Of a stretch of DNA of 64,000 bases, positions 1 to 13,260 are shown one piece after another (the stretch's first letter is position 1; every line of letters starts with the position of its first letter). A program made the translations under genes and the position numbers. Under the pieces are notes generated by a model. The model saw only the letters and a list, made by a program, of their open reading frames with translations. It ran no database searches and was not told the DNA's origin. Source of the DNA: Cinclus cinclus (lineage: Eukaryota > Chordata > Aves > Passeriformes > Cinclidae); NCBI RefSeq assembly GCF_963662255.1, contig NC_085052.1, positions 15,723,151 through 15,787,150 of the forward strand, given 5' to 3'.

Positions 1-1582
1 ACGATTTGTTCCTGGCGTTTCTCTCCACCGTCAGCACTGCTTAGGGGCTTCTTCCTCTACTGTCTCATCTCAAACAAGTATTCAGCTAACTTGATGATTT
101 GTGGAATTTCCTTGTTTTGCTGGGTTGAGGGGAACTGTGTTTTATCTGTGTTCTTTTGGCACTTAAGTACATGTTGTTAACACCCTCCATTTGCTGTCAG
201 TGTTGGTCCTTCAATGGGCAGCAGTCTCAAGTGAATATAATCATATGCTGTTGGTAACTCCAGAGTTAAGCAACCACAGTGGCAGTATCTCCACCCACAT
301 AGCAGAATTTACAGTCTGATGGTGGTGTCCTTCAGATGGGAGACCAAGGGCTGTGATCAACAATGTCCATGAGCTGTACTTAAGCATGGGGGAAAATTTT
401 AGAAGACTTTCAGTAGTTTCTGTGTATTTTCTCAGTGTTACAGAGAAATTGGACACAAAGTCATGATGCAATCAGTATGATTAATATAGAGAATAATTTA
501 TCATAGAAACATTAGAAGATTTTATCAGACTTTTGTTTATGATGTATGTAAATAAGCATGTGTCACGTCTGTGAACTGAAGTTATTTGTAGTATACAACA
601 TGTATTCCATCTGCAAATTGATGCCTGATTTTAGAAGTATAATACATTTTCTTCTAATTCCAAATCATTGATAGTTTATTGGGTTGCTTGTCCATTTATA
701 TTATAATGTGTTTTCTGGTGAGAAATATTACTAACCTTGTGAACTGTAGTGTTCCATGCAACAAATGTAATGTAAATTGATTTGAAAGAGGAAATTGTTA
801 TTATTACTTAATATAGGCCTCCTCTTTCTTCCTCTTTATTACTGAGACATAGCATTGTCCTTCTGATCAACTCAGAAGTAACTCCTTGTGGGTAGGAACT
901 GTGTAACAGACCACTGGGCTTCAATTCCAAGCACAGGATTTTCTGCTACTAAAGGCAGGGTGACAGTTCAGTTTTCCCCACTGTTGCGTTTGCAGTGTTT
1001 AATTTGAATTAATTTCCTGTGGCAGTAGGTGCATTTCAGCTCTGGCTTGTCTCCGATTCCCAAACGTGCAGCCTGCCAAAGATCTTGCCGTCTGTGTTCC
1101 CTCTGGAGAATGCTCTTGAGCCCTTCAGTACACCTCAGAGACTAAGTTTCAGCCTGTTGCCAAATCTGTTCACCGTAACTCTTGGAGGCTGAGGGCTCTA
1201 AAGGTGTGGCTTCATTTACAGGCTGCCAGCCCACAGAGTGCCTAGGCTTTGAAATTAGTGGGGTACACACATCCCGACCTCTGTTCTGAGAAAGAGTCTT
1301 GAAATGAAAAAACATCAGGAGTTTTCAAGAGGGAGAAATCCCCAACAGTATGTTTAGGAGCAAGTCTTAAAAACTTCGGAGTTCGAAGATAAAAGTAAGA
1401 CTTTTTTTCATACGGCAACAGTTTGAATTTTTAATTAGAAAGTAGTATAGAACATTTCATCTTTTGCTTCCTGAGGGAAATGGTTGCTGAGACTTTCATC
1501 TTCACAGAGGCTCTTTCACAATGCTTACTGATCCCTTTCCCCCTGTTATGCACTCCCCAGCTTCTCTGATCAAGCAGAGGAG

Positions 1583-1602
1583 CATGTTACATCTGTAACA
1601 TG
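1583..1602. repeat. Short inverted repeat
   Basis: CATGTTACA and TGTAACATG, perfect 9-bp arms around a 2-bp centre. It may be a dimeric protein-binding site or chance. Confidence 0.6.
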
Positions 1603-4600
1603 AAGCGCAGCCTCAGGGTGCTATGTAATGGGATTTGTGCTTCTCTAGTTTTCAGTGCAATGCTGCTTATTTAGCTAGAGAAAGGAGCTCAGGTTTCAGA
1701 CAGCAACAAAGCAGGAGTTGCTTCTCCCTGGATTTCAGAGCATAGATCCTCACTTTGCTGAAGGAGGAAGGCAATTCTTCGTGGACTTTCCCTTCTCCAT
1801 AAATTGACTTGGCACTAAGGCAGGAGGGCTTGAGACATACTGTGAGCAGAACAGGCTCAAGTTGAGGTTCAGTATCTCATGTATTTGCATCGTACAGTGG
1901 TAGCATGCACATGCATCTCTGGGTATAAAATGACACAGTTATTTGAGTATGACTGCAAACAAAACGTGTGTTTTCTGGCTTACAGGGAAGACACAATATT
2001 TCTTCAGAGTACTCTATTCTTCCAAGTAAACAGGAAGTCTTCACACAAATGTGACAACTTGTTTGTAAATACTTACATTCCCCAATGAAATCTCTTACTT
2101 TTGACTTCTCCTTCTCAGCTAGGTTCTGCAAAGCTTGTAGTTAATCACAGTAGGCTCAGATCACAAGCTGTGTGTATAGATATTTGTGAGGAAGATCTCA
2201 ATCAGTGCTCTGTACACAGAAGCAAGCTGGCTCATTACTAGGATGGGATTTATACCTGCCAGCTGGTAAGAATTAGGAAGCTTGGGAAACAAATGCACAG
2301 AAATTAGCAGCAGGGAGTTAAAAACAAGCATGACTTTGGATTCACATCTTGATAAGGATTTGCAGAATCAAAGCAGAGTGGCAAGTTAGTAATTTCCTGG
2401 TAGTAAGTATTCCTACCCTGTTAGTGCCAGAAACTAAAAGCACACATGCTGGGTATTAGGTGTCTGTATTCTTTGGGACATTAAATCATTCATCAAATTC
2501 AGAGCAAAACAGATTGTATCCAGTTCATCTAAATGCTCCTTTTTTAGCAGAGAAGTGTAAATAACTTGCTGATCATGTACCAGGTTTTTGCTCTAGATCA
2601 TGGCGTACTAACAATGTGGGGGCATACTTGAAAACAAGTTTGAAAACCTCAGTGTACAAATGCTGTTACTTCACTTCACTAGCTCTGTCAATACCTCACT
2701 TAACAAAAATGGTATACATATGGACATTTAACTACAAGATACCCCATTCCATCTGTGGCAAAAACCTTAGCAGTTTCTCTAAATGAATGTATAGTATGTT
2801 GTGCACAAAAGGCTGTGAGGTGTAAAGGTGTAATGCATAAACAGAATGCCATCTCTTAAATGGCAGTAAAGAATGGCATAAATACCTAAATCATGGAAGT
2901 TATAAAAAATAAGAAAATTCCTTATTGTTTCTTTAAGCTAGTTAATTTAAGGGATATAGTTCTCTGAGTTCTCCTCTTACTTTGCAAGATACACACAAGA
3001 ACTGAATGACCCGACAAGAAATCTGTACTGTGTATTTAGAAACTACACAGAACTTGTGAAGCACTGACTCAGCCTGACTTAGAGACCTGCAGATAACAGT
3101 TTTTGAATAAGAACATAAGCCTAGCTAGAGTGTTTTTTGTTATTGTTAGGTGAATTTATAATTTTGGGAACTGAGACAGGAAATCACATTGTTCTCATTT
3201 GTGCAGGTGAAACACTTGACTTAGAACTGTTCAGTGGAGTTTCATCTTTTAAATGCTACCATCATGGAAATCACTGGAAGTTTCACTGGAGAGGTTGATC
3301 AAAGCAGATATGAAGGAAAAGAAAAAAAAGAAAAGAAAAAGTTGGCAAAAGATGCTGTCAAGACTATTTAGATGGACATATCTGAATCCCTGTCTGAATA
3401 CTACCAACTGTCACATTTAATCAGCTTTAAGCTCTTCTTGGTCATCATTACTTTTTCAAGACACAGTTTAGAAATAGTTAATCAATTAATTCAAAACCTA
3501 CAGAGCTGATGTTATGATGAAAACTTCATATCTCTTGAAAACCTTTCCATTCAAGAAATTTCATCCCATATTTGCAGAGGAAGTTACTATAAGACTGGGA
3601 CCTAAATGGCACTAAATTTTATCCTTGGTAGTTGAAGTGAAATCCCAAGAATACTCTGCACATAATGTTAGAAGCCAAAGGTTTCTGTTTTCTTGGGCAT
3701 GACAGTAAATTTCTTTAGTAACTGGCATGCTGTGGGACACTTTATGAAGCAGGCATTTCCAATGCCATTATGAGAGAAGGCACTAAATAAACATTATGTG
3801 GAAAAGATTTTATTCTTTTGCAGAGGATCTGTTAGTAGGAAAGTTTCAGAAGGTTCACTTCCAGATAATTTCTCAATTAATGAATATCTTCTTTGAATTA
3901 GAAGTTGATCTATGTGCTTGTTATATTTGTAAAATACTACTTACCCTTCAAGTCACTGATACACATTCCATTCAGTTAAAGTTATTCAATGTAATGAAGA
4001 TTCTCTTTAGTTATTCTTCTGCTGACAGTTTTGCTCCCATTCAGTCCTTGCTTTTGTCATGTAAGAAATTATGTACGTGCAAGGAAGAAAGATTGGGGTG
4101 CACAACTTTCCAGAGTTTGTGAATACATTATCAAGCTGTTCTCTTCCTACTGACAGCCAGTTGCTATAAGATCTCCACCATTGTGTCTGGGCCCTTCTGT
4201 AGCCCTGAGCTGATGGGTGGAGTTCAGTTTTGGAGCAGTCATCTTCCCAGCACATCCTCTGAATTCTGTGAGTAATAGGTGGTTTCTATGACTACTGAAT
4301 AAGCATTGTTAATTGAGCAACACAACAGAGGAAAATTATTGGTTTCCTTCAAGTTACATGTTATTTGTATTCTCTTAACATTTCTAAGTCCTAGTCTCCC
4401 ATAGTGGAGCCATGGAACTGGTAGCTGTGTTAGTGTATTAAGTAATTTCTGCCCCAAAATCACGTGCATTCTCCAGCCTTATATAAACTGGTAGTACCAC
4501 AGGTAGGTAGTATGAACTGAGCAGCACTACTAACCCTTTAACCCCACAGATTTGCCTTCAGTATTTTTTTCAGTTGAATCAATCAACATACTTAGGTTCC

Positions 4601-6214
4601 ATCCCTTGTCTAAATTATTTGTCAATCACATGCAGCAGACAGACTACCCCTTTTTTTTTCCCTTTTACTAATTTCTTCTGTGAAAAAGAAAGTGCATCTT
4701 GTCTTTGGAGGTCACTGCAGGGCAAATATAAAATCCAGTAAAATCAAAGGAATCTTTTACATCAGGAAAACAAGACTTTTTCTCTGCTTCGAAACAGCAG
4801 CAACACAAGGAAGGAATTGCATGGACACAGTAAAGCAATGACTTGAAATGGTGAAATATAGTTAATAGTTATGATCATTTGGATCATAATATCTTAGGAA
4901 AAAAGACCATGTATTCAAAAGTGTTTCTGTATGGTGTACCATAGTGTCACACTGATCTGCAGTTGGTTGTCTTAGAACTGCAGAAATACAAATTAAAAAG
5001 CATTACTCTGACTAGCTAGACTGCCTTCACTCAGTGAAATTTGGGAGATTAAGTTAATACAAAGATACCAATAGCTGGCAAAAGAAATCATTGAATTTCA
5101 TCCTGGTTTGTTATAACTAGTTTCTGAACGAAGTGCACTAGTACTGTAAGCAATATGACTGAACCAGCATGTTCTTAGGCACAGTTTATCATATATGCTA
5201 ACATTTATGGCTCTCATGGGTGTGTCAGGTTTGGAGTATTTTATCCTTTTACAAACTGTGCTGTTTTAAAGAATATTGAAATAACAAAGTTCACATGGAA
5301 AATTGACATATAGATTGTGTCCTCCTTGCAGAGGACTTGCTCTACAGCATTAGTAGCAAAGGAACAGTGCAACTTAAAATACCCTGCAATTACAGAAAGT
5401 GTAAATGAAGAGTGAATGGTAACAGAAATGCAGAAATAAATCAAAATATGAGTAGATGGAAGCACTAAATGATGGGGAGAAAAGAAGAACATAAAAATAT
5501 GAGATGAGGGGGAAAAAAGGTAAGAAGTCAATTTGTGTCTGTAAATGTACTTCTTACCCTTTTCTTTCCGTGTTTATAATTTTCCATGGTTTATGCTGAG
5601 ATCCAGTAAGAACATTTCTTTTTTACACAGTAGAAATTTGAAGAGATTTTATCCAAAGAAAATAAAGGACTTTCAGTACACAGTTAATGGTGTTTAAAGT
5701 CCATGAAACCATCAGGTTGCCTTATTCCCCGGAGAGCTCAAGCTTTCCCAGTTTTAGTAGTGTGCCTCCAGGAAATCGTTCTGAAGGACACATAATTAGC
5801 CCACACTCTTCCAGAGTGCACAGTGTAACTTGATGCAGTTAAACCAAAAGACAGTTTTCATCTTTTGACCCTGTGTCAAATGTGTCAGTTGAGTAGCTTA
5901 CCTGACGTAGGCCATCAGACATTTTCCCATAGAAAAGAACATGCTGTAGGACACACACACAGAACCACAATTTTAAAACCTGAGTTATTTTCAAAGTAAC
6001 AGAAAAAGTGGCCATTGTAAGTGGCACAACTCAGTGCATTCAAATTCTCTTCCTTTTTGCCATTCTGAAGTTCAAAGAAAAATTTTTGCCCTTGCTCAGG
6101 ATGTATGAAAAGGACATTAAAAGTGGCTCTTTCACTTCAGGCACTAACAAGATACTGAGTCCTCTGAAAGGGTGAATGTGATACTATCATACTGTCATTC
6201 CAGTGCACATCTAA

Positions 6215-6215
<1 letters not shown>

Positions 6216-6272
<57 letters not shown>
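6216..6272. repeat. (TTAG)n microsatellite
   Basis: Fourteen uninterrupted copies of the tetranucleotide TAGT/TTAG within the EXOC6 intron. No mismatch is visible. Confidence 0.97.
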
Positions 6273-6273
<1 letters not shown>

Positions 6274-9200
6274 TACAAATAGTTCTGGGAATGGTAAAAT
6301 GTTTAGTATAGTGTCTGCGTCTTGCATCCATTGACGTGCAGAATAGTTGAAAAACTTCACAGTGAAATGGAATAGTGTTGAATAACTCCTAAACAGAAAT
6401 GCCCTGGTAACTGTGTGGGGTGGGGTGGGGTGATGGTAGTTTGTGTGTGTCAGGGTGTGGCAGCTGCAGGGGGGACCTGCCTACCTGGTGGAAAAGGCAC
6501 AAGTATAAAACTCAAATGACACTGTAAAACAGCTGTCATAGCTTAATTAAATAAAACCAATAATGCGATTTAAACTTCTTTGAGTTAAAATTACTTTAAT
6601 AAGGGTGTTAATTACTAGAGGATTAACACTGCTTACATGTGATAATAGATCTGGTCAGTCAATAAAGGGTGAGAATAATGTTCGTTTAAGAACCAAAAGA
6701 ATCTAACACAGGATTACTCACTAGAAAGGGATAGCATTTCAAAGTGGCAAGTAAAATCAGGGGAAGATGTTTTCAAATTGCAGGAGGCATTAGAGGCTGA
6801 ATTTTGCCATCATTACTCGGCAGAAGTTCCATATGTACTGGGATCTGTTGGAGCTAAAATATGAAGAGTAATTATTGCAAATGACATATGATACGAAATA
6901 ATTTGTAATTACTCAGTCTTCCAGGGAAATCATAAGAAATAATTTTTAAGATAAAACATTTAAAGAAAATACTGTCTGTACACTTGAGGAGAAAATGCAT
7001 AATCTAAAGGGAAAAAAAATCTTCTAAGGAGAATAATTTCTTAAGATGTATTTCTTAGGAAATAAATTGTATTGGATTATTGCCTTTAAGCAAAATGAGG
7101 TTTTTCCCAATATGTTTGAAAACAACAGCCAGAGAAGAAAGATCTTTTGCAAAACCCCAATTTAAGAAAAGGAAATTTTGAGGTATCTAGGTTGCAACTT
7201 CCTGGGCTTGGAAGCCTTTGTTAAACCGAGTTATCTAGACAAGTTAACAAAACAAAACCAGAATTTTATATGGGTTATAGTATTTGCTAAAATGTTTTGA
7301 GAGTCATTTGATAGACACAAATAGGGAAGTAAATACTTTCTTGTAGCTGAAGAGGAAAGTGAAGGTTGTCCATGAAAGAATATCAAAGTTTTTTCCTACT
7401 GATTTTGGCCTTCCTTTTAACTTGTCTATTTACATTCCTGAGCTACTGATTGTGGAATTCCTTGTCCAGAGGTTCTCAGGTCTAGCATAGCTTTCCCTAA
7501 GGGATGTAACTTCATCTGCTGTAAAGGGTGGTTGTGCAGCCAAACCCTGAGTGCACTACTTTGGAAGAAATAACTATCTGTTTACAGTAAACTTACAGCC
7601 ACATCTGTAAGTATCTGTGCTTTATGGATTGCACTGAATTTTTGTTTCTGGGTGCAAACAAAATTATGCTGTTTGTGGCCTGTTATGTCTTGTATTTCAG
7701 TGGCTTTTCACTTATTCTAGCTCAGCACCCAAGATCAGCTGAGGTACTTTATTGAACAGTTGCTCTATTTGTATCTGCTTCCTGTAGAAGCTTTTCAGAG
7801 AGGCACCTTGTATATAAAATTCTGAGTATTTTGGTGGCTGCTTAAGCGAAGATTCTTGCACACTGGCTGTAATTTTTTATTGTAGATGTGCAGCTTTTGA
7901 GAAATGCACAGATGCTAAAAGAAACTAAACTGAAAGAAAGTTGTTAATTAAAAAATAATTACTCTGTTGTGTTAAATCAAACTATTTCCCCTTACCTGCT
8001 GTAGAACCTCAGGTTATCTCAATGGAAATGATGTGATTCATAGTACACACTGCAGAACATGGACTTCTGTGGAGACCAATTACTGCAAATTCAAGAGTGC
8101 TCATAAACCTTATAGATGTGATGTATATCCTCCTGTTAAAGTGAATCAATCGCTGCAGCAATGTAAATTCAGCATATTTCATAGATGTAATTTTCTCTGG
8201 TGCTTTTGTCAAAGTCAGAATATGACAAGAAGTGTCTGGAAAGTTGGGAGAGGGAAATGCCCTGATCTCTGAATCCCTAGTTCCCAGCAGCACTGTATTG
8301 GTGGTGTTCTGGGTCTATTCTTGAGCTGCAGCTTCACGCGAAGAGCTGAAGTCTTCTCTTCCTCTGTAAGCACAAAGCTGATGCCATGGAGCTGTGCCCC
8401 ATACTCATTTGTCTTCCCATAGGCATCAGTTTGCATTTGCATGCCAGGGCGGTGTACCTAAAGCTCCTTCTTCCCTCAATCCTAGAAGTACCTGGACTGA
8501 AATTTAAACCTGGAGTTGTATACTTGGGCAGACCACTGCAGATTATTAGTTCTAGGGTACAGCAGCCTGACTGTGTAGATGAGGTGTGTGTATACAAGGA
8601 CAGTTTTGAGGTAGTTAAAACCAGCATTTGTCAGATGATGACTTCTTACGGTATGGTGTATATACATACTTGTAAGACTGCAGGCATCTGGAGTTACTCT
8701 TGTGGATAGTGCTAAATATTAAATATGACAGATGGGACAAGAGTGTTCAATTCCAGAATGGAGGTGGAAGTGTTTTGTGTTTGCATTTTATGCTAGTTAC
8801 ACCAAATTAGATTAATTTAAATTAGACCCATCTCTAAACCAGAGAAGGAGGTTAAAATTTAACTTCAGATTTTGAACTTTTTTGATGACGTTTTTATAAC
8901 GAATTGTCTCAGATGAATTTTTACAGGAAGGATTGAGACAAATGACATGGTTTTAATCCGCAAGAAGCTTATTTTAGGATCCTGTGCCTCATCATATGCT
9001 ATTTATGGCATTATTTCATAGATGACTGAATAGTTTAAAGCAAACCTGTCGTGAGTCTAGTGCAAGTAAAAAAGAAGTGGCTGCCAAAAATTAAAGATTA
9101 AATAAACTAAAATATAAAATTTCTTTTTGGTAGATGTCAATATTTAAGTACTCCTGGAAAATCTGTGTTTAAAAAAACAATCAGAAGCCAAGTGAAAATG

Positions 9201-11149
9201 CCAGCTGGGATTTAACTGTGCTGTATTAAATGCTTCATAATTCTAACAGTTGAAATTGTGTTTTCGAAGTCTCGTTCAGGTGAGAGACAGATGGTCTGTT
9301 TTGGGGGCTGCACTTGTCACCCCCGCATGCTGTTTGAGCATGTACACCTCTGCATCAGGAGCTCAAAACCAGAAGAAATGGTGAATGACCTGACCATTGC
9401 ATAATACACAATTTTTAATCCACACAAATTTTGTCATTGACATAGTTTTATGCTTTGTCTGAAGGGACTTTGTGTACAGACTAATACGCTTGACAGGAGC
9501 AATTTGGCCCGAGCCCGTGCCCTCTGGAGCCTGACTGTCTGCCAGGCTCCTGCTTTTCAAACTCTTCCCTGCTTCTAGACTCAAAAGATGGTTCTTTTGC
9601 TACTAGTCCAGCTTATTCTTTAATGATGAAGAACAATGCACTTCATAATAAACATTTTCACTGTAATTAAAGAAATCTTCTTTGAAGAGGTATTACTTGT
9701 TGCTGTACTGTGTGTTTCATAGGGCCTTGCTATTTACATTTGTCTCAGAAGCTACTTTTCTGTGTCTTCAGATGTTACACCTTGGGCTGCTTGAAGTTTT
9801 AATGGGATTTGTAAAAATTATACATTGTGAGTGTTTTTTTGGTTATGGTAACAGCAACAAGCTTGTTCACGTGACTTCAACAGCAAGTATTGTATTTTGT
9901 AGGCAAGCCTAAGTTCATTTGGAGTGCCAAAGAATAAAAAAAAAAAAAAAATCACGAATGTAACAAGACCAGGCATCTCTCAAAGTCTACCACAAGGTCC
10001 CAGATTTTAGGAAAGAATTCTGCCCTTTGCAAGGATTTTTTCTTATAAAAGATATATGAATACAAATAACTTCTGCTCTTTTCGTAGCATAGCAACAAAT
10101 CCCAATGGTTTAGCTGTCATAACATTATACATTGTACATTTATGAATGTGTTGAAGATTGTATCCCAACATTCAAGATAGTGACAGATACAATTTCACCG
10201 ATAAATTTGAAACAGATGGTAGCATTTAAATACAAAATTGTTTCATTCTTGTGAAAATTTCAATGTCCTAAATTTAGATACAATTTCTAAATGCATGGTG
10301 CTTAAAAGAAAAAGACACGTTTTAATGCAGTGGCTTAAAAACTGAAAGACACTGCTTTTCTAACACAGGCTATCCTTCCTTTGAAAATCCAGGGCTCAGT
10401 TTTCAAAGCATTGTCTAGGAATTTAGCCTGCGACCCCCATTGACACTAATGGGAATTGCATAGTAAGTCCCCATAACATCACTTTGAAAATCCATTTGTT
10501 TTACCAGTTCAGAAAAAATAGCATCAACTACAGGGAGACATTCACAGATCAAGAGATCAGTGTACACTTTGAAATACAAGACCGATGTACTTTATTCCGG
10601 TTATGTGATCAGTAGGGGAGATTCTGAAATTCACCACATTCACAAAATAAGTCACCAGGTCTAAATAAAGCAAAATATTTTGGCAAGTGGCAGGCAGACT
10701 TGCTAACCAGGCTAACAAGATGTTTGTCAGCAGTAATGAACACCTACTGATTAAGTGATAATTGTGTTTGTTTGGTACAGTGTTATTCTACAGTTAGCAA
10801 ACTCTTGCCTTTTTTTCTTTCAAGCTGGACTTAGGTGTCTATATCTTAAGTAGTTCTGTTGTTCCTGTGCAACCAAGGAATGTTCAGAAGTAAACAAGAC
10901 TTGTGTTTGTCCAGTTTTGATTCTGATCCTGGTCCTTTATGTTTTGTTTTCCAATTTAGTAAATGCTTTCATGGTGTGCATGCTTTAATTAACAGGAGCA
11001 TAACTTGGTGAATAATGATGGTGTTATCTTCATGGTGATGTAGACAGGTTTTGTTGGAAATAAATGTATACCTGTGTAGCATATGTTCATATATACTTAT
11101 GCATGAAACCTAAGCAAAGATATAAAATTGCTGTTGTTATGTAGCTGTG

Positions 11150-11290
11150 TTACTGCAGTGCCTATGAGTCCCAGTCATGGACCATGGCCCCATTATGCTG
11201 GGCAGAATATAAATAAGTGTTTTAACAAAAGAAGGACAGTGCTGCCTCAGAGTTCCCAAAGCAATGAGATTATAGCTCCACTGAAAGGTT
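11150..11290. repeat. Ancient CR1/L3-like repeat remnant
   Basis: The stretch with GAGTCCCAGTCATGGACCAT, GGCCCCATTATGCTGGGCAG and GTTCCCAAAGCAATGAGATT resembles, from memory, the widespread reptile and amniote CR1/L3-type 3' end (CCAGTCATGGACCAGGACCC followed by CCCCAAAGAGCTTACAAT). It is diverged and lacks young-element features. The family label needs a repeat search. Confidence 0.5.
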
Positions 11291-12317
11291 AACGTTATGT
11301 CAGAGATTATGAAACAGCAGCTATTCTGGTTGACAGGCTTCCTTTTGGGTCCTGAAACCCATTTGTCCTTAAAACAGGGTGGAGTGGGTTGGTACAGTGT
11401 GAGCTCCTTGGAGTAGGAAATGTTGAGGACTGGAACATTTGTGAGTGGCTTTTGTGATTACTGTGTTTAAAATTAAAAAGTCACCTTCATGTTTGGTGCT
11501 TTTTAGCTCCAAAGCCCAGCGAAAGTAGAAATAATTGAAATATTAATGTGTTTTCTCTTTCCTTATCTTAGTGACTTAAATGATACATGGTTTTCAATAG
11601 TTTATTGGGTTTTTTTTCTAGGCCAAAAGCTGTGCATACTCAAGGAAAAAATTATAATGTTACTTCTGTATTCTTTCCTAAGAAAGGATTGGGTGTAGCT
11701 TGCAGTTGTATATGCTTGGCACTATTAATTTCCCAGAAGAGTTCACAGTATTCTAGGCTTTGGGTTTTTTTTAATTAAAGAGGTCAAAATCCATTATATC
11801 AAAATTTCAAAGAATTTACCAATTAGCTGTAGTCTGTGATGCCCAGCAGGTGGCTTTTATACTATTAAAGGGAGATTGTTTCCATCTCTGATCAAAGGGA
11901 AAACAAAACAAAAGAAAATATAGAATATTTTGCTGTACACAGTGCAAACCACATGCTGTGTAAATTATGTGAAAACTGTACATGAGAGACTACTCAGCCA
12001 TCCCATTTCAAGAAAAAGTTCTGTATATTTTCACACTGGTCCTCACAAGGATTTCAGTGGTAATGTCTAAGTCTGTTTAGATTACTGATTAGCTGACAAG
12101 GTTAGACAGCTTGCTATTTCCTAAAATGAAGACTTTAGCATTTTTCTTATTTAAAAGTAAAAGTAAAAACGCACAATTAAGTAGATAATGAATTTACTAG
12201 AAGTGAAATTAGAAAAGCTGAATGTGCTGGAATGTTTCAAGATGCCAAAAAATTCCAATTTGCACTTTTCAATGAATCTAAACTTCCCCGATTTTTGCCT
12301 ACTTAAAAGAATGTTTG

Positions 12318-12331
12318 TGACCTTTTGACCC
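12318..12331 (-). promoter_or_regulatory. Candidate DR2 retinoic acid response element
   Basis: TGACCT-TT-TGACCC on the + strand, which is GGGTCA-AA-AGGTCA on the - strand: a direct repeat with a 2-bp spacer, one of the accepted RAR/RXR arrangements. It lies in the EXOC6 intron, about 9 kb upstream of CYP26C1. Function is inferred from the motif only. Confidence 0.45.
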
Positions 12332-12810
12332 TTTTGTTATCCCTTACTCAGAAAGGCCTTTATTCTGTAAGACTTAGGTATAAAAAAATAAAAAGAGCAT
12401 TAATGGCGTAACAGTCCTTTCTGATCACCCTGTGTAAGATGTTTATGCAAAGTGTCAATAGAAGCAATTGGCCTAACAGTGTGACAACCTGCTTTGCTTG
12501 GAAATGGGCTAATCTCCTGTTTGGGTTATCCAGAGGTCAGGTAAGGATTTCTTTTTCGCACTCCCCGTAGCGCATGGGTACATAACCTGCAAACACTACA
12601 GGGCAGAAATCAGAAGCAATTGAGCCCAAGGATGCCACAAAGCATTTTTTAGTTAATCCTGACTGGTTTGCTTTTTCTGATTTTTTTTTCCCTCTGCCTT
12701 CTTGTAGTTTTCCCGTTCCTGGTCCCATCCCAGAGAGTCTACTTGAGCGTATAACACATAATGATGACCGGGACTCTACCAATTTCATTATCTGCTGCTT
12801 CACTGTGTTG

Positions 12811-12855
12811 GTTTTTTTCTTTTTTCTTTTTTTCTTTTTTTCTTTTTTTTTTTTT
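12811..12855. repeat. T-rich pyrimidine tract
   Basis: Runs of 5-13 T separated by single C over 45 bp, a decayed poly(T) or simple repeat. Confidence 0.9.
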
Positions 12856-13019
12856 CAAACGGGCATCATCCCACTCTTTTTTGAAGTTCACGTGGAAACC
12901 TACTTTAAATCTCAGTTTTTGAGGGCTGCCCCCTTTGCCCTGTCACAGCAGGCTGGAACTCAATAAGAGCTCAGGCAAGCGTAGCGGGCCAGGCAATGGG
13001 CCTTGGCGGGCTGCACGCT

Positions 13020-13260
13020 GTGAACTCCTGCCTCACTGAATCAGCTTCTGTGTGTTTTTATAACTGCCTTTTTTTTCCCTGTTAATTATGCCCCTAGGCT
13101 GTGGAAAGACAGCATTTATCTGTTTCAACAGACTAAGCAGCAAGTGTTCTGACATGTTTATCAGGCAAATTGTACCTGACAAAAGGTAATTACACATGCA
13201 ATCAAGTCCACAAGTAACTGGGTGATTAGGGGTTAATAAACTGTTTAGCATAAAAAATAT
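13020..13260. promoter_or_regulatory. Candidate conserved non-coding element
   Basis: Non-repetitive stretch with closely packed homeodomain-type motifs (GTTAATTATG, GGTAATTACA, GTGATTAGGGGTTAAT) and ATGCAAT. Such density is typical of vertebrate developmental enhancers. No alignment was possible, so conservation is not shown. Confidence 0.3.

Noticed and set aside
9937..9952. Poly(A) run as the end of a retroposed gene copy
   Set aside because: No gene-like sequence precedes it and no target-site duplication was seen.
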